From contig NZ_JAKWBK010000001.1 of assembly GCF_022512515.1 (NCBI RefSeq), forward strand, positions 1,922,001 to 1,986,000: a DNA stretch of 64,000 nucleotides. The letters are read 5' to 3'. The DNA is from Paraniabella hibiscisoli (lineage in GTDB: Bacteria > Bacteroidota > Bacteroidia > Chitinophagales > Chitinophagaceae). Shown piece by piece: positions 39,870 through 51,825 of this stretch; positions within the stretch are counted from its first letter, which is position 1; every line of letters begins with the position of its first letter. Made by a program: the position numbers and the translations under genes. The notes below the pieces were generated by a model that ran no database searches, was not told where the DNA came from, and was given only the letters and a program-made list of their open reading frames with translations.

Positions 39870-42800
39870 TTGAAGAAGAAGATTAATTTAAGAGAACTAA
39901 AGCTAAAGAGACTCCGGTTTAAAAGGCTTAGGTACCGTACCCTGCTTATTCTGCTGGGTATTGTAGCTACTGTTGTTCTTGCATTTAATTTCTGGTTTAT
40001 CGATCATGCCGAAGAAGCGCTTGAGCAAATTGTGTATTCACAATCAAAAGGCAAATTAAAGTTAAAAGTATCCAAGTTTAAATTTAACTGGATTAAAAAC
40101 AAAATCGAACTGCAGGAGGCATCCATTTTCAGTACCGATACAACAGCTGCCACCAGCTATGCCGTTAATACAAAAAACATAAGTATTAAAGCCAGGGGAT
40201 TTTTACCCTTACTTTTTAAAAGAGAAATTTTAATTGATTCTATAAGATTAGTATCTCCGGGTTTGGTTTTTACGCGCAACAAACCCCGGAATAAAGTAAA
40301 GGATACTACCAACGATAATACTTTTTCTGTAGCGGAGGAGATGGGGCGTATATCTAAATCGATAACGGATGCGATCAATGTGCTGCAGATAGATAAGTTC
40401 AGGCTCGATGATGGCAGCTTTTCTCTTATCGATAAAACCAGGGCCGGCGAGCAACCTTTTGCCGTAAACAATATTTACATACAGCTCGACAATTTGCAGG
40501 TAGATACCACCACCGGTAAAAAAGGGCAACAAAAAATATCTTTCACTGACAATATAGCCGTAAGAACTTTTAATCAGACTATTGCTTTTCCCGGGGACGG
40601 CATTTTATTGCGTTTAAAGACTTCAGGGTAAACCTGCAGAACCAGCGTGTGGAGTTTGACAGTTGTACTTTAAGAGCCGTAAAGGGGACAGTTCCCGAAC
40701 GGCATTCAGGATATTTTTTGATAAACTACAGTTAACCAATATCGATTTCGATTCTTTATACAGCTCTGAAACAATTATCGCAGATTCGGTGTATTGTAGT
40801 CGCCCGCAAATTTTCCTGGATATCGACGGGGACCGGAAAGATAATAGCAAAAAGAAAGAGAAGAAAGTTGGCGTAGAGCGTGTTGATGCTGTAATACAGC
40901 AATTGCTGGGAGATATGCGATTAGGATATGTGGGTGTGAAGAACTCAGATATTGACGTCAACACTATTAAGAACGGGCGAACCAGTACTTTTTCTTCCAG
41001 GGACAACAGCTTTGAAATATACAAACTGGCAGTACGACAAAATGATCTGCGGCCGATTTCACTGGAGAAGTTTGTAATGTCCTTGCACAATTACGAGAAT
41101 GTGATACGCGATGGTCGTTATGCAATTGCTTTTGACAGCATACGTTTTGAAGATGACATTATCAATTTGAGCCAGTTTAATTTTAAAGAGCTGGATAAAG
41201 GTAAAGTGGTAAAAAGCCTGGCCATGCCCAGCTTCCAGGTAAGGGGACTTTCGTGGGAGTCGCTTTTATACGAAAATGTATTCTCGGCGCAAAGTGCTAC
41301 TTTCTACGATCCTAAAGTAAATTATACTCTTAACGGTAGCAGTAAGAAAGGACGGGCCAAGAGTTTATTTGAAACACTAAATAATATAGATGATGTAATG
41401 GATCTGCAAAACCTGGGCATCTACCGCGGTGATATTCAATTGAACTTTAGTAAGGGCGGTTCTTTACGTCTTACCAATACAAACCTGGATCTTCGTGCCA
41501 ATGATTTTACCAGTGCAGATAAGATAAAAAATGTACAGCGATCTGTAAATGTTTTGAGCTTCGATAAAGGCCGTTTTACAAAGGGAGATCTGGTGGCCGA
41601 TTTGAACAAGGTGCATCTCTCAGAGAATAAAAGCGGTTTACGTGCCGCCAGCATGGAAGTGAGGGGCAATGGCATAAAGGCTAATGCACACAATATTTTT
41701 ATAGGTTCAGTTATTTTAGACAGTGCCAGCCAAAGCATATTGGTGGATGGCGTGAAATGGAATAAAGCAACGGTGCACATGTCGCCGGGCGCTAAAAAAA
41801 CGCAGGGGCTAAGGAAAAAAGAGCAAAACGCCGCTGGTACTACGGGGGATCCAAGGAGCTAATACCTCTCTTGATCTTACTTTAAAAAACAACCATATTA
41901 CCGGTAGTTTTAACACCATACTACTTCAGGAGTTTACAAAAAATGCAGCAGGCAAGCCCGAGATCAAGGGATTGAGCCTTGACGGTGAAAAAGTGCTGTT
42001 GTTAGGACCTGATCTTCGGGTGTCGGTAGACAGGCTCGATATTAAAGACAGGAATCATAGCGTTATAGAAGGGATTGAAGTACAGCAGCAAAACGAATTT
42101 GATACGATTATGGCTGTTGTACCCAGGCTTACTATTATTCCGAACATAACTGAGGTAGTAAGCGGCAATCTTACCCTGCAAGGATTAGTGTTGCAGGAGC
42201 CACGGGTGAGGGCTACTATTGGAAATAAAGATAGTACTGCTAAAAAAGATAAAAAGTCTACCACTATAGAGATTGGAAGCGCACTACTGCAAAAGCCAGA
42301 CATCGACTTAACGCTGATTAATAAACAGGACTCTGCCAGCTATATACGTTGGGATGGCACAAAGCTGAACAGTTATCTAAAGATCACCAATCTGAAATCT
42401 ACGCCGGAAGCTCCGTTGAAGGCAGATCAGATTAAAATGTACCTCACCAACTTTGAGTTCATTACGGCCAAAGCCAGGAAGTATGCCACCAACGATAATA
42501 AACTCAATATTGAACTCAATGATGTTTTGCTGGCTAAGAACAGCGATGGCAAAATGGATTGGAAAACCAACCTTAATATTCTCTCCCTAGATCAATTGGC
42601 TTTTGACAGCCTTGGTAAGAATAATGCAATACTAGAGTTAGATAAAGGCGATGTAAGAAATGTAGCATTAAATTCAAAGTATATTGGCAGTGTGGGTGAT
42701 ATTATTACCAACAGTACACATCTGAGTATCAATGGTACCAACGGTAAATTTGCTACAGGCAAAAATACGCTGCAGTGGTATGGCTTTACAGTGAAGGATC

Positions 42801-43752
42801 GCGTGCTGGGAGTTGATTCATTCAGCCTGGTGCCCAAACAATCTGTTGAGGAATACCGTATAGCAAAAGCCTACAATGAAGATTACCTGAGCATTAAAAC
42901 CGGAAAGATAGTAGGAGGGCCTATTGATCTTGAAAAGTATAATCATGACAGTATTTTAAGTATTGGGCGGATAGAGTTGAACGATGTAGATCTTTTTACC
43001 TTTAAAGACAAGCTACAGCCTGATACCGCCAAGCGCTACAAGCCATTGCCTGTAGAAATGCTGCTAGGTTTAAAAAGCAGTTTGAATATCGATAGTGTGA
43101 AGCTGAACAATATGCATGTAACTTATTGGGAGATCAACCCTAACACCGACACATTAGGTATTATACCGGTTTCTAATCTCAATGTGTTGATGCGGAATAT
43201 CAAAAATTATAATATCAAGCCTAACGATAGTATTTATATACTGGCCTCTGCAGATGTACTCGACCAGTTGCATACTACTTTAGACGTAAGCCAGTCCTAT
43301 AGTGATACTACCGGGTACATGCGGATGAACCTCACAACCGGCCCGATGGATCTTGCTAAATTCAACACAGTATTGGTTCCCCTGGTGGGCGCTAAAGTTT
43401 TTGATGGGCAGTTGCAAAGCCTGCAGGTAAACGCTATCGGAACCAATGATGCAGCAATAGGTACAGCACACATGTATTACAGGGGATTGAAGATCGGTCT
43501 GCTTAATAAAAAGGATTTGCCTAACCAGACCTTTATGAATAAACTCGTGAGCAGACTAGCCATGGCATTGATTGTGCGGAAAAATAACCGGGGAAAAGAA
43601 TCGCTGGTGTTTTTGAACGCTGGCAGGATAAATCGCCCATTAACTATATCATCAAAACAACGCTCGAAGGCATAAAGTCGGGTATTGGTTTGCCAGGCGC
43701 CAAAAAGAAGCTTAGGAAGTACAACAAGAAAGTTGCGGCGGAGAAAAACTAA
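39870..43752 (+). CDS. AsmA/DUF748-like large envelope protein (frameshifted)
   Basis: A single N-terminal membrane helix (TLLILLGIVATVVLAFNFWFI, split in the listing by charged ends) anchors a long beta-rich extracytoplasmic chain of repeated strands with the LxLxxxxI and NIxIKARGFLPLLFK-like patterns seen in AsmA/TamB/DUF748 proteins, which bridge the periplasm and probably move lipids. The chain ends IKSGIGLPGAKKKLRKYNKK. Base losses near 40625, 41830 and 43640 break the frame. Restored length is about 1,294 residues. The start is TTG at 39870 (MKKKINLREL); no better ATG precedes it. Substrate and partners unknown. Confidence 0.78.
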
Positions 43753-43913
43753 GTTTTATTTAAATTGCCAGGAGCCTCCAGTAAGATGAGGTATGGATTG
43801 CTCTGTTATTCGGCAATAAATTAGTCCTATAGAGACTTCATATTGATAATAATATTTTACAAACAGAGCCTAACCACGTAGGGGTGGCAGATTAAAAAAA
43901 TAAGAAGAGTAGT

Positions 43914-44366
43914 ATGAGCTTAGTTTCTATGCCGGATGACCTTTATTTTAAAGGCTACCGGTTTTCTTTTAATAAACAGGCAATTCCCAAAAATGTAGTG
44001 TTCCGGTACCTGTCTGGAGAAAGCTACTGGGCTAAAGACATTTCAATCGAAATGGTAGAACGATCTATAGAAAATTCGATCTGCCTGGGCATTTATGATA
44101 AAGACGGATTGTTGGCAGGTTTCGGTCGCATGATCACTGATCGGGCAGTATTTGCTTACCTGGCTGATGTTTTTATATTGGAAACCCACCGTGGTCAAGG
44201 GCTTTCGAAAATAATGGTTCAGGCATTTTGCGATCTGGCGGAACAATTCCAGGTGAGGCGCACCATGCTGGCCACTCTGGATGCCCACGGGTTATACGCT
44301 CAGTTTGATTTTGAACAACTGCCTAATCCTGAATGTTTCATGACCCGGAAAGGGGTTACTTATTAG
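43914..44366 (+). CDS. GNAT-family N-acetyltransferase
   Basis: A 150-residue acetyltransferase with the acetyl-CoA pyrophosphate loop ETHRGQGLSKIMVQAF, preceded by the strand AYLADVFIL and the GFGRMITD strand, the normal GNAT order. The C-terminus LYAQFDFEQLPNPECFM fits the subgroup that acts on small molecules. Substrate unknown. It stands between the AsmA-like gene and the cysteine desulfurase, without tight linkage to either. Confidence 0.88.
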   Translation: MSLVSMPDDLYFKGYRFSFNKQAIPKNVVFRYLSGESYWAKDISIEMVERSIENSICLGIYDKDGLLAGFGRMITDRAVFAYLADVFILETHRGQGLSKIMVQAFCDLAEQFQVRRTMLATLDAHGLYAQFDFEQLPNPECFMTRKGVTY

Positions 44367-44394
44367 CACCTCGGTTTATTTGTTTTATTTGCGG

Positions 44395-44402
44395 TAACTT
44401 TG
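44395..44402 (+). promoter_or_regulatory. -7 promoter element of the cysteine desulfurase gene
   Basis: TAACTTTG matches TAnnTTTG and lies 25 bp upstream of the start codon. The -33 region (GGTTTATTTG) is poor. Confidence 0.5.
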
Positions 44403-44427
44403 CAGGCTTTAATCGCCCGGCTTTGTT

Positions 44428-45550
44428 ATGGAAAGAATTTATTTAGATAATGCAGCAACTACCTCGTTGGATAAAGAGGTGCTGGACGCTATGTTACCTT
44501 ATATGACCACTCATTTTGGTAACCCTTCTTCTATTTATTCGTATGGAAGAGAGACCCGTTTGGCTGTGGAAAATGCGCGTAAAACCGTGGCGAGGTTACT
44601 GGGGGCACATCCTGGTGAGATTTTTTTACCAGCGGCGGCACAGAGGCTAACAATACGGCAATTTTGGCTTCGTTAAGAGACCTGGGCTGCAAACATATCA
44701 TTACCTCTCCAATTGAGCATCATGCAGTATTACATACGGTTTCGCATTACAGCAATGATGGAATATCTCATAGCTATGTAAAACTATTACCCGACGGGCA
44801 TGTTGATTTAAAAAACCTGGAAGAGCAGTTGTCCAATGCAGGTGTAAAATGCCTGGTGAGCCTGATGCATGCGAATAATGAGATCGGCAATCTCTTAAGC
44901 ATGAATGCGGTGAGTGCTCTTTGCAAAAATTATGATGCCCTGTTTCACTCAGACTGTGTGCAAACGGTAGGGCATTATCCCATAGACTTAAGCCGTACAC
45001 CAGTAGATTTTATTTCAGCGGCCGGTCATAAATTTCATGGTCCTAAAGGAACGGGTATTTTATATGTGAGTCGCGAACTGCAGATAAAACCAATGATACA
45101 TGGTGGCGGTCAGGAACGTAATATGCGGGCGGGCACTGAAAACATTTATGGCATTGTAGGGTTTGCCAAAGCTTTAGAACTGGCTATGGCCAACTATGAG
45201 AAAGATTCCGCCTATATTAAATCACTCAAGGCTTATATGGCAGCACAGCTGCTAGAAAAAATACCTGCAGTAACTTTCAACGGGGACTATGCAGGTAGTT
45301 GTTATACACGGTATTAAATGCATCCTTTCCCTTAACAGAAAGATCGGAGATGTTATTATTCAATCTTGATATCAATAATATTTGTGTTTCAGGAGGCAGT
45401 GCTTGCAGCAGCGGCGCCAACCAGGGCTCGCATGTAATTAATATAATTAGCGGCGACCCCAATAAAGTAGCTATACGTTTTTCCTTTTGCAAGCATAATA
45501 CAAAAGAAGAGATTGACCTGGTGATTGATAGATTGAAAGAATTATTATAA
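44428..45550 (+). CDS. Cysteine desulfurase, NifS/IscS type (frameshifted)
   Basis: A PLP enzyme that takes sulfur from cysteine for Fe-S clusters or thio-cofactors. MERIYLDNAATTSLDKEVLD opens the family; the PLP lysine is in SAAGHKFHGPKGTG, the catalytic Cys in SGGSACSSGANQ, with SPIEHHAVLHT and HSDCVQTVGH as further anchors. Base losses near 44625 and 45305 break the frame (IFFTSGGTEANN and SLLYTVLNASFPL restored). Restored length is about 374 residues. No scaffold gene is adjacent. Confidence 0.94.
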
Positions 45551-45578
45551 TCACATTGGAATGATCAGTAAATAAGAA

Positions 45579-45600
45579 CACCGCCTTCGGGCGGTTTTTA
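45579..45600 (+). terminator. Terminator after the cysteine desulfurase gene
   Basis: ACCGCC / GGCGGT around TTCG, followed by TTTTA. It overlaps the end of the converging SulP gene. Confidence 0.75.
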
Positions 45601-47123
45601 CTTTTCGGTTACCCGGTATTCGGGATCATCCATAATGTCTACCTCGATTACACCCCCGGCATTGGCTAACAAACGTCGGCAATCTGCGCTCAGGTGCCTT
45701 AATCTTACCGTCTTGCCCAGGTCGGCATAGCGCTTGCTTAGTTTATGCACAGCGTCGATGGCGCTCATATCGCTGATGCGGCTTTCTTTAAAATCGATGA
45801 TCACGTTTGGAGGGTCATTTGCCACATCGAACTTTTCGGAAAATGCTGTAGTAGAACCGAAGAACAAAGGCCCATAAATTTCATAGTGTTTAACACCTTC
45901 GGCATCGGTATATTTTTTGGCCCTGATGCGTTTGGCACTTTCCCAGGCAAAAACAAGGGCAGCGATAATCACGCCTATCAACACAGCCAACGCCAGGTTG
46001 TGTAGCCATACAGTTATAGCGGCTACCAGTATGCCCACTATAATATCCGCCTTCGGCATTTTGTTGATGATACGAAAGCTGGCCCATTCAAAAGTGCCAA
46101 TGGCTACCATCATCATAACACCTGTTAATGCGGCCATGGGCACGCGGCCAATAATGGGTGCGCCAAATAGTATAATGGCTAAAATGGTTAATGCCGCAAT
46201 GATGCCTGATAAACGGGCCCTTGCTCCAGCCGACAAATTCACAAATGTTTGCGCGATCATAGGACAACCACCCATGCCGGTAAAAAAGCCATTAAGCAGG
46301 TTGGCGGTGCCTTGTGCCAGGCACTCCCGGTTACTGTTGCCTTTGGTGCCGGTGATCTCGTCTACCAGGTTTAAGGTCAGTAATCCTTCTGTTAAACCCA
46401 CACAGGCCATCACCAGGGCGTAGGGGGAAATGATCTGTAAGGTCTCCAGGTTAAAAGGAACCGAGGGGATATGAAAGGGAGGAAACCCGCCGGCGACCGA
46501 TGCAATATCTGAAACGGTTTTGGTGGAGATACCGAAAATTTCTACTACCGCAAATACTGCTGCAATGGCAACCAATGATGAAGGTATTGCTTTAGTTATC
46601 TTAGGAAAAAAATAACAATGGCAATGGTCAGCGCTACCAGCCCGATCATACCGTACAAAGGCATTCCTGAGAGCCAGGCATCTCCACCAGCTGTTTTAAA
46701 TTGATTAAGCTGCGACATGAAGATGATAACGGCCAATCCGTTGACAAAGCCATACATCACCGGTTGTGGCACCAGTCGAATAAACTTGCCCAGTTTCAGC
46801 AGGCCTATCAATAGCTGAATAATGCCAGCCAACGCAACAGCAGCAAATACATAGTCAATTCCGTTCGACTTCATCAATGCAATCAAGGTAACCACGGTCG
46901 CGCCTGCTCCGCCAGAAACCAGTCCTGGACGGCCTCCCAATACAGCTGTCACTAACCCCATAATAAAAGCTGCATATAATCCAGTTAGTGGGTTAAAGCC
47001 AGCCAGTATGGCAAAGGACAGGGATTCCGGGATCATCGTCATGGCCACGGTAAGTCCCGCCAGTATTTCGGTACGATAGTTTACTTTTTGAGAAAAGTCG
47101 AACAAACGGAGAATAGGGGTCAT
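45598..47123 (-). CDS. SulP-family anion transporter with STAS domain (frameshifted)
   Basis: A sulfate, bicarbonate or similar anion permease. The N-terminus MTPILRLFDFSQKVNYRTEIL leads into the SulP core (AGLTVAMTMIPESLSFAILAG, GLYAAFIMGLVTAVLGG, FFTGMGGCPMIAQTFVNLSAGARARL), about eleven helices, and a C-terminal STAS domain (VIIDFKESRISDMSAIDAVHK). A base is lost near 46590 between the two halves (KITKAIPSSLVAIAAVF). Restored length is about 508 residues. Substrate cannot be told from sequence. It diverges from the chitinase gene. Confidence 0.92.
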
Positions 47124-47220
47124 ATTTTAAAAAGTTGCAAAGGTAAAGAAAGGCAATTACTGCATAAACTGGCTTATTTTTAAGCAATAACGATTGTTGA
47201 TGACCGCTTAAATATTTTAT

Positions 47221-48338
47221 ATGAAGACCTCCATCAAACATATGGCTTGGGTAATGGCATGGGTAGCTTGCTGGTTTACCAACAGCGTGAGCGGACAGGC
47301 TGCTGGTAATAATTTCAGGGTGATAGCTTATTATGCATCCAATGCTGCGAATATTGACAGTTTTGCGATTGATCAGCTAACGCATATTATTTACAGCTTT
47401 TGCCATCTGAAGGGCAATCGCCTGGAAGTAGATAATAAAGGAGATTCTCTTACTATACAAAAGCTGGTATCATTGAAAGTGAAATATCCCAAGCTTAAAG
47501 TGTTGCTGTCCCTGGGTGGTTGGGGTGGTTGTAAAACCTGCTCCGGTGTTTTTGATACAGACGAAGGCCGAAAAGAGTTCGCAACGTCCGTAAAAGAACT
47601 GGCTGATTATTTCAAAACAGATGGCATTGACCTGGATTGGGAATACCCCGCCATAGAAGGGTATCCTGGTCATCCGTTTAAACCGGAGGATAAAAACAAC
47701 TTTACGGCATTGGTAAAAGCCTTAAGAGTTTCGCTAGGCCAGGAACAGGAAATCAGTTTTGCGGCCGGAGCGTTTCCGAAATTCCTGGAACAGTCCATCG
47801 ATTGGGCTAAGGTAATGCCTGTAGTAGATTATGTAAACCTGATGAATTATGATATGGTGCATGGTAATACCCCACATACAGGTCATCATACACCTTTGTA
47901 CAGTACGGATGATCAAAAAGAATCAGTACATGCCTGCGTAAGTTACCTGGAATCTATTGGAGTTTCTCGTCAGCAAATGGTAATTGGCGCTGCCTTTTAT
48001 GGAAGGAGCTGGGGCCAGGTTGAGAATGTCAACCATGGGTTGTATCAGCCAGGAGTATTTAAAAACTTTTTATCACATAATATTTTTGACCGGATCGTTA
48101 ATAAAAGGATGGATTTGCTTTTTATTATGACGAAAAAGCGCAGGCTAGCTATGCCTATAATAAAGAGCAAAAAATCTTTGTAACCTTTGATGATGCGGCG
48201 TCCATCCGTAAGAAAACGCAATATGCGTTGGATAAGGGCCTGGGTGGTATTATGTTTTGGGAATTGAGTATTGATAAGAAAGAGAATGGTTACCTGAGGG
48301 TGATCGATGCTGTGGTGAAGGGAAGGATAGTTGACTAG
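47221..48338 (+). CDS. Secreted GH18 chitinase (frameshifted)
   Basis: Hydrolyses chitin or related beta-1,4-GlcNAc chains. A signal peptide (MAWVMAWVACWFTNSVSGQ within the first 26 residues) is followed by the GH18 barrel: KVLLSLGGWGGC, and the catalytic DGIDLDWEYP (Glu141), with YVNLMNYDM and VIGAAFYGRSW as further family motifs. One base is lost near 48110; restored, DGFAFYYDEKAQASYAYNKE continues to GLGGIMFWELSID and a stop at 48336-48338. Restored length is about 372 residues. No carbohydrate-binding module or type IX signal is seen. Confidence 0.94.
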
Positions 48339-48523
48339 TTGGTTGGTCTGTTGATAAGTTGACTGGTTGACATGGGACGGAGCTTGTCAATTAATTAAAT
48401 ACCCGAGATGTCTGAAGCGATCGGTTTTGGATATTTGGTCGCCCCTAGTCAACTATTTTAACTTGTTAATTAGCTCACTACTTGTGGTTGACGCGAAAGA
48501 ATTTTTGATACTAGTGAAAAACT

Positions 48524-48559
48524 AAAAATGCCCGGAGCGTGTAACTCCGGGCATTTTAT
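48524..48559. terminator. Bidirectional terminator between chitinase and the small oxidoreductase subunit
   Basis: AAAATGCCCGGAG / CTCCGGGCATTTT is a perfect stem with a seven-base loop and A/T tracts at both ends. It lies in the gap of converging genes. Confidence 0.85.
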
Positions 48560-48617
48560 TTTAAATGTTTTGAGGAAATTTCCCGTCAACTATTGAATCT
48601 GTCAACCGTCCTCTTCC

Positions 48618-49301
48618 CTAAGTAGCCCATCCTTTATCGCCTTTTTGATAAGGCATGCAGCCATCATATTTCCCCGGAACGGCAGAATAACGCAATGCTT
48701 TCGTAGCGCCCGGCTCAGAAGTAAAGAAGCCCAGTAATGTCAATTCCTTCATCATACTAAAATAATGTTTTGACATACGCGCTTTTCCATAGCCGAAGTT
48801 TCCTTTCGATCTTTCTACCGAATCCTTGGCATTTTCTTCTTTATCGAGCGCCGCTTGCTTCGTTTTATAATCGTCCGTGCCGGTATATTCTTTAGCCTCT
48901 TTATCGAGGGCCGTCAGCAATTCTGTTCTTTGCTGTGGCTGCATTTGCATAAAGCCATTCTTGTATTTATCCTTGCTTATTTTCTCGATGGTACTAAGTC
49001 CGTCTTTAAAAACTTGCTGGTCCTGCGGTGTATAACAATCGCGTACCATCGCATGCATAAATTCGCCCACTCTAGCATCTTTGGCTCCAGGAGTTGTTGT
49101 TTTGGGTAAAATAGTTTCCGCTATTTCATCCAGGTAAGCTATTTCATCCTTGGTGAAAAAATCAGGAAGTACTTCGGCCCCTGCTTCAGCGGCTTCTTTT
49201 TTAGGGGTGGTTTTACAACCCGTCTGAATGAACAATTCTGCTCCCAAAACAGTGCCGCCCACTAGTAGCGCAACTTTTTGTACTGCTTGTCTTCTGTTCA
49301 T
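48618..49301 (-). CDS. Gluconate 2-dehydrogenase subunit 3 family protein
   Basis: A 227-residue exported partner of the flavoprotein encoded just upstream. The N-terminus MNRRQAVQKVALLVGGTVLG carries a twin arginine and looks like a Tat signal, with a cysteine (FIQTGCKT) that may be lipidated. The FTKDEIAYLDEIAETILPKT and GKARMSKHYFSMMKELTLLGFF blocks belong to the subunit-3 family, thought to help export or assembly of GMC-type dehydrogenases. It ends YDGCMPYQKGDKGWAT. It follows the oxidoreductase gene by about 140 bp on the same strand. Confidence 0.88.
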   Translation of the reverse strand: MNRRQAVQKVALLVGGTVLGAELFIQTGCKTTPKKEAAEAGAEVLPDFFTKDEIAYLDEIAETILPKTTTPGAKDARVGEFMHAMVRDCYTPQDQQVFKDGLSTIEKISKDKYKNGFMQMQPQQRTELLTALDKEAKEYTGTDDYKTKQAALDKEENAKDSVERSKGNFGYGKARMSKHYFSMMKELTLLGFFTSEPGATKALRYSAVPGKYDGCMPYQKGDKGWAT

Positions 49302-49443
49302 GTTAATTTATTTAAAGATGACAGATGATAGTTGACGGATGATGGTCCTGAAAATCTACTCTGTCGTTTAAAGTGATACTTAGTTTATTAGTAAGCTTGC
49401 GATTGAAGTGGCCCAATAGTGTGCTCGTCAATTGCGTACTTTG

Positions 49444-51122
49444 TTACAAATTTCCTTTCTTAAGTTCGTTTACTGCAAAATCTGCTGCGCGGGCGGTAAG
49501 TGCCATATATGTAAGTGATGGGTTCACACAAGCCGCACTGGTCATGCAGGCGCCATCGGTTACAAATACATTTTTAGCATCCCATACCTGGTTGTTGCCG
49601 TTTAGTACAGAGGTTTTAGGATCACGTCCCATACGGGCGGTGCCCATTTCATGTATGCCCTGGCCAAAGCCGTATACACTATCATAAGTATGTACATCTT
49701 TCAACCCGGCTGCCTCCAGCATTTCAGCAGCATCATTCATCATATCGGCACGCATTTTCATTTCATTTTCTTTGATCTCTGCGTCGATATTCAAAACCGG
49801 CAAGCCCCATTTGTCTTTCACATTCTTATCCAGCGTTATTTTATTGTCATGATAAGGCAGTATCTCTCCGAACGCACCTAGACCCATGGTCCATGATCCG
49901 GGTTCAGATAATGCTTCTTTCAACTCAGCGCCTACACTATATTCTGCAATAGTACGCTGCCAGTTCTGACGGCTGGCGCCACCCTGGTAGCCAAAGCCAC
50001 GCAGGTACTCTCTTTTATCATTACCAATATTTCTGAAACGCGGGATATAGATACCACCTGGCTTGCGCCCGAAGTAGTATTTATCTTCGTATCCCTCTAC
50101 TTTACCCGAAGCGCCACAACGGAAATGATGGTCCATCAAGTTATGACCTAACTCGCCGCTGCTGCTGCCCAAACCACCTTCCCACACATCTGTTGCGGAG
50201 TTCATCAGCACCCAGGTAGAGTTCATTGCAGAGGCGCAAACAAAAACCACTTTAGCAAAATACTCATAGGTTTGGTTTGTTTCCGCATCAATGATCTCCA
50301 CCCCTTTTGCTTTCTGCGTGTCTTTATCGTAAATGATCTTTGTTACAATGGAAAACGGTCTTAGTGTAAGATTACCGGTTTTCATAGCCGCAGGCAGGGT
50401 AGAAGATTGCGTACTGAAATAAGCACCGAATGGACATCCCAGCCAGCATTTATTGCGATATTGGCAGGCTGTCCGACCAGGCAACGGCTGTGTAATATTG
50501 GCAACCCTTGCGTTCGTCATAATACGCGAGCCTTTGTAATGTTTTTTAACCGGTCTGCTACATCTTTCTCTACACAGTTCATCGGCATAGCCGGCATCAG
50601 GTGACCATTCGGATATCCCGGAAAATCTTCGTTGGTACCATTAATACCCGCAAATTTTTCTGCATAAGTATACCAGGCGTCCAGTTCTGCGTGCCGAATG
50701 GGCCAGTCTACGCCCACTCCGTCCTTGGCATTTGCCTCAAAGTCGATATCACTATGGCGATAGCTTTGACGTCCCCACATTAATGACCGTCCCCCTACAT
50801 GGTAGCCACGGTACCAGTCAAAGCGCTTGGTTTCGGTGTAAGGGCATTCTTTTTCATTTACCCAATAATCAAGATTGGTTTCATTTAAAGGATAGTCTCT
50901 TTTTAAAACCGGATGATCTTTGATCATTTCCTGTGTACGTCCGCCACGATGTGGGAAATCCCAGGGATTTTTATTAGCATTTACGTAGTCCTGTACGTGC
51001 TTAATATCACGCCCTCGTTCCAGCATAATGGTTTTCAATCCTTTTTCGGTCAGTTCCTTTGCGGCCCATCCTCCCGAAATACCACTGCCAATAACAATAG
51101 CGTCATAAGTGTTATCTGCCAT
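49444..51122 (-). CDS. GMC-family FAD oxidoreductase (frameshifted)
   Basis: A flavin enzyme oxidising a sugar or alcohol, the large subunit of a periplasmic dehydrogenase pair. The FAD motif is TYDAIVIGSGISGGWAAKEL (residues 6-24); the GMC signature region includes GGRSLMWGRQSYR. The C-terminus carries ETGTARMG-like HEMGTARMGRDPKTSVL and the GACMTSAACVNPSLTYMALT block with catalytic His/Asn. A base is lost near 50520, moving the C-terminal two thirds to another frame. Restored length is about 559 residues. The substrate is unknown. No signal peptide, so export may rely on the Tat-bearing partner. Confidence 0.92.
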
Positions 51123-51249
51123 ATAGAAGTTTTCTTTTAAATATAGTTTTCGAATAGTATAACAAGCTGTTTCATTGCAAGCAGGTTTTAAAGATATTCA
51201 AAAACACCGAAATCAACCTGTATGTGAAAATATTTTCCTTTGGAGCATG

Positions 51250-51273
51250 AAAAAGCCCGGGGTTAACCGGGCT
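51250..51273 (-). terminator. Terminator after the small lipoprotein gene
   Basis: AGCCCGG / CCGGGCT around GGTTAA, with an A-run on the left that is a U-run on the minus strand. It lies 18 bp beyond the stop codon at 51291. Confidence 0.7.
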
Positions 51274-51290
51274 ATATATTATAATTATTC

Positions 51291-51710
51291 CTAACGCTGA
51301 AAGATATATACTTCTCTACCTGTTGCAGTAGAACGCTGAAGTGTCATTTTTGCAAAAGAGCCGGCCAGGTTTTCCTGGATTTTAAATTCGTCTCCTCCAT
51401 AAAGAATGGACTTTGTATCGAGGAAAGAATAAGTTTTTGCATCTGCCGGATTTTCCACACCACTGGAGTTATAAAAATGAACCTTATTATCCGATTTAAA
51501 TTCAGCGTATGCAGCTCCCTCTGTAAGATTATTGGAAGTTGTTGGTTCGGAAGAACTACCCAGGTAAATTTGATGCGTTACTTCCCATTTACCCGCTCTT
51601 GCATTATTCCGGATGGTATCCAGTCCAAGCCCATCGCGGGTTTTGCTACAGGAAGCAAATGAAAATGAGGCGATTGCCGCCAATAAATAGCACACTGTGA
51701 TTTTTTTCAT
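51291..51710 (-). CDS. Small lipoprotein, lipocalin-like in layout
   Basis: The ATG at 51710 is chosen because it gives MKKITVCYLLAAIASFSFASC, a lipoprotein signal with the lipobox FASC; an open frame upstream lacks a signal. The mature part of about 120 residues is beta-rich (GKWEVTHQIYLGSSS, AYAEFKSDNKVHFYN, FAKMTLQRS), as in the lipocalin-like small domains common in Bacteroidota. Function unknown. Intact. Confidence 0.78.
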   Translation of the reverse strand: MKKITVCYLLAAIASFSFASCSKTRDGLGLDTIRNNARAGKWEVTHQIYLGSSSEPTTSNNLTEGAAYAEFKSDNKVHFYNSSGVENPADAKTYSFLDTKSILYGGDEFKIQENLAGSFAKMTLQRSTATGREVYIFQR

Positions 51711-51813
51711 TACAAGTTTTTTTATTACGGATTTTAGCTCGCTAAATACAAGGAGTGCGCCAGGCAAAAATTGGTTGCATTGGCTCAAATAAACAAGGAT
51801 ATTTTAAAAAAAT

Positions 51814-51821
51814 TATCTTTG
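51814..51821 (+). promoter_or_regulatory. -7 promoter element of clpS
   Basis: TATCTTTG (TAnnTTTG) ends 5 bp before the clpS ATG. Since transcription starts a few bases after this element in Bacteroidota, the clpS message may be leaderless or almost so. Confidence 0.55.
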
Positions 51822-51825
51822 CAGC

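Noticed and set aside
39870..43752. Cleaving the AsmA-like region into several separate genes
   Set aside because: Single-base corrections join all parts into one frame with the same repeat style, so one gene is the better reading.
48339..48480. GTTGAC/GGTTGAC repeats after the chitinase gene
   Set aside because: Short irregular words without constant spacing; no clear array or structure.
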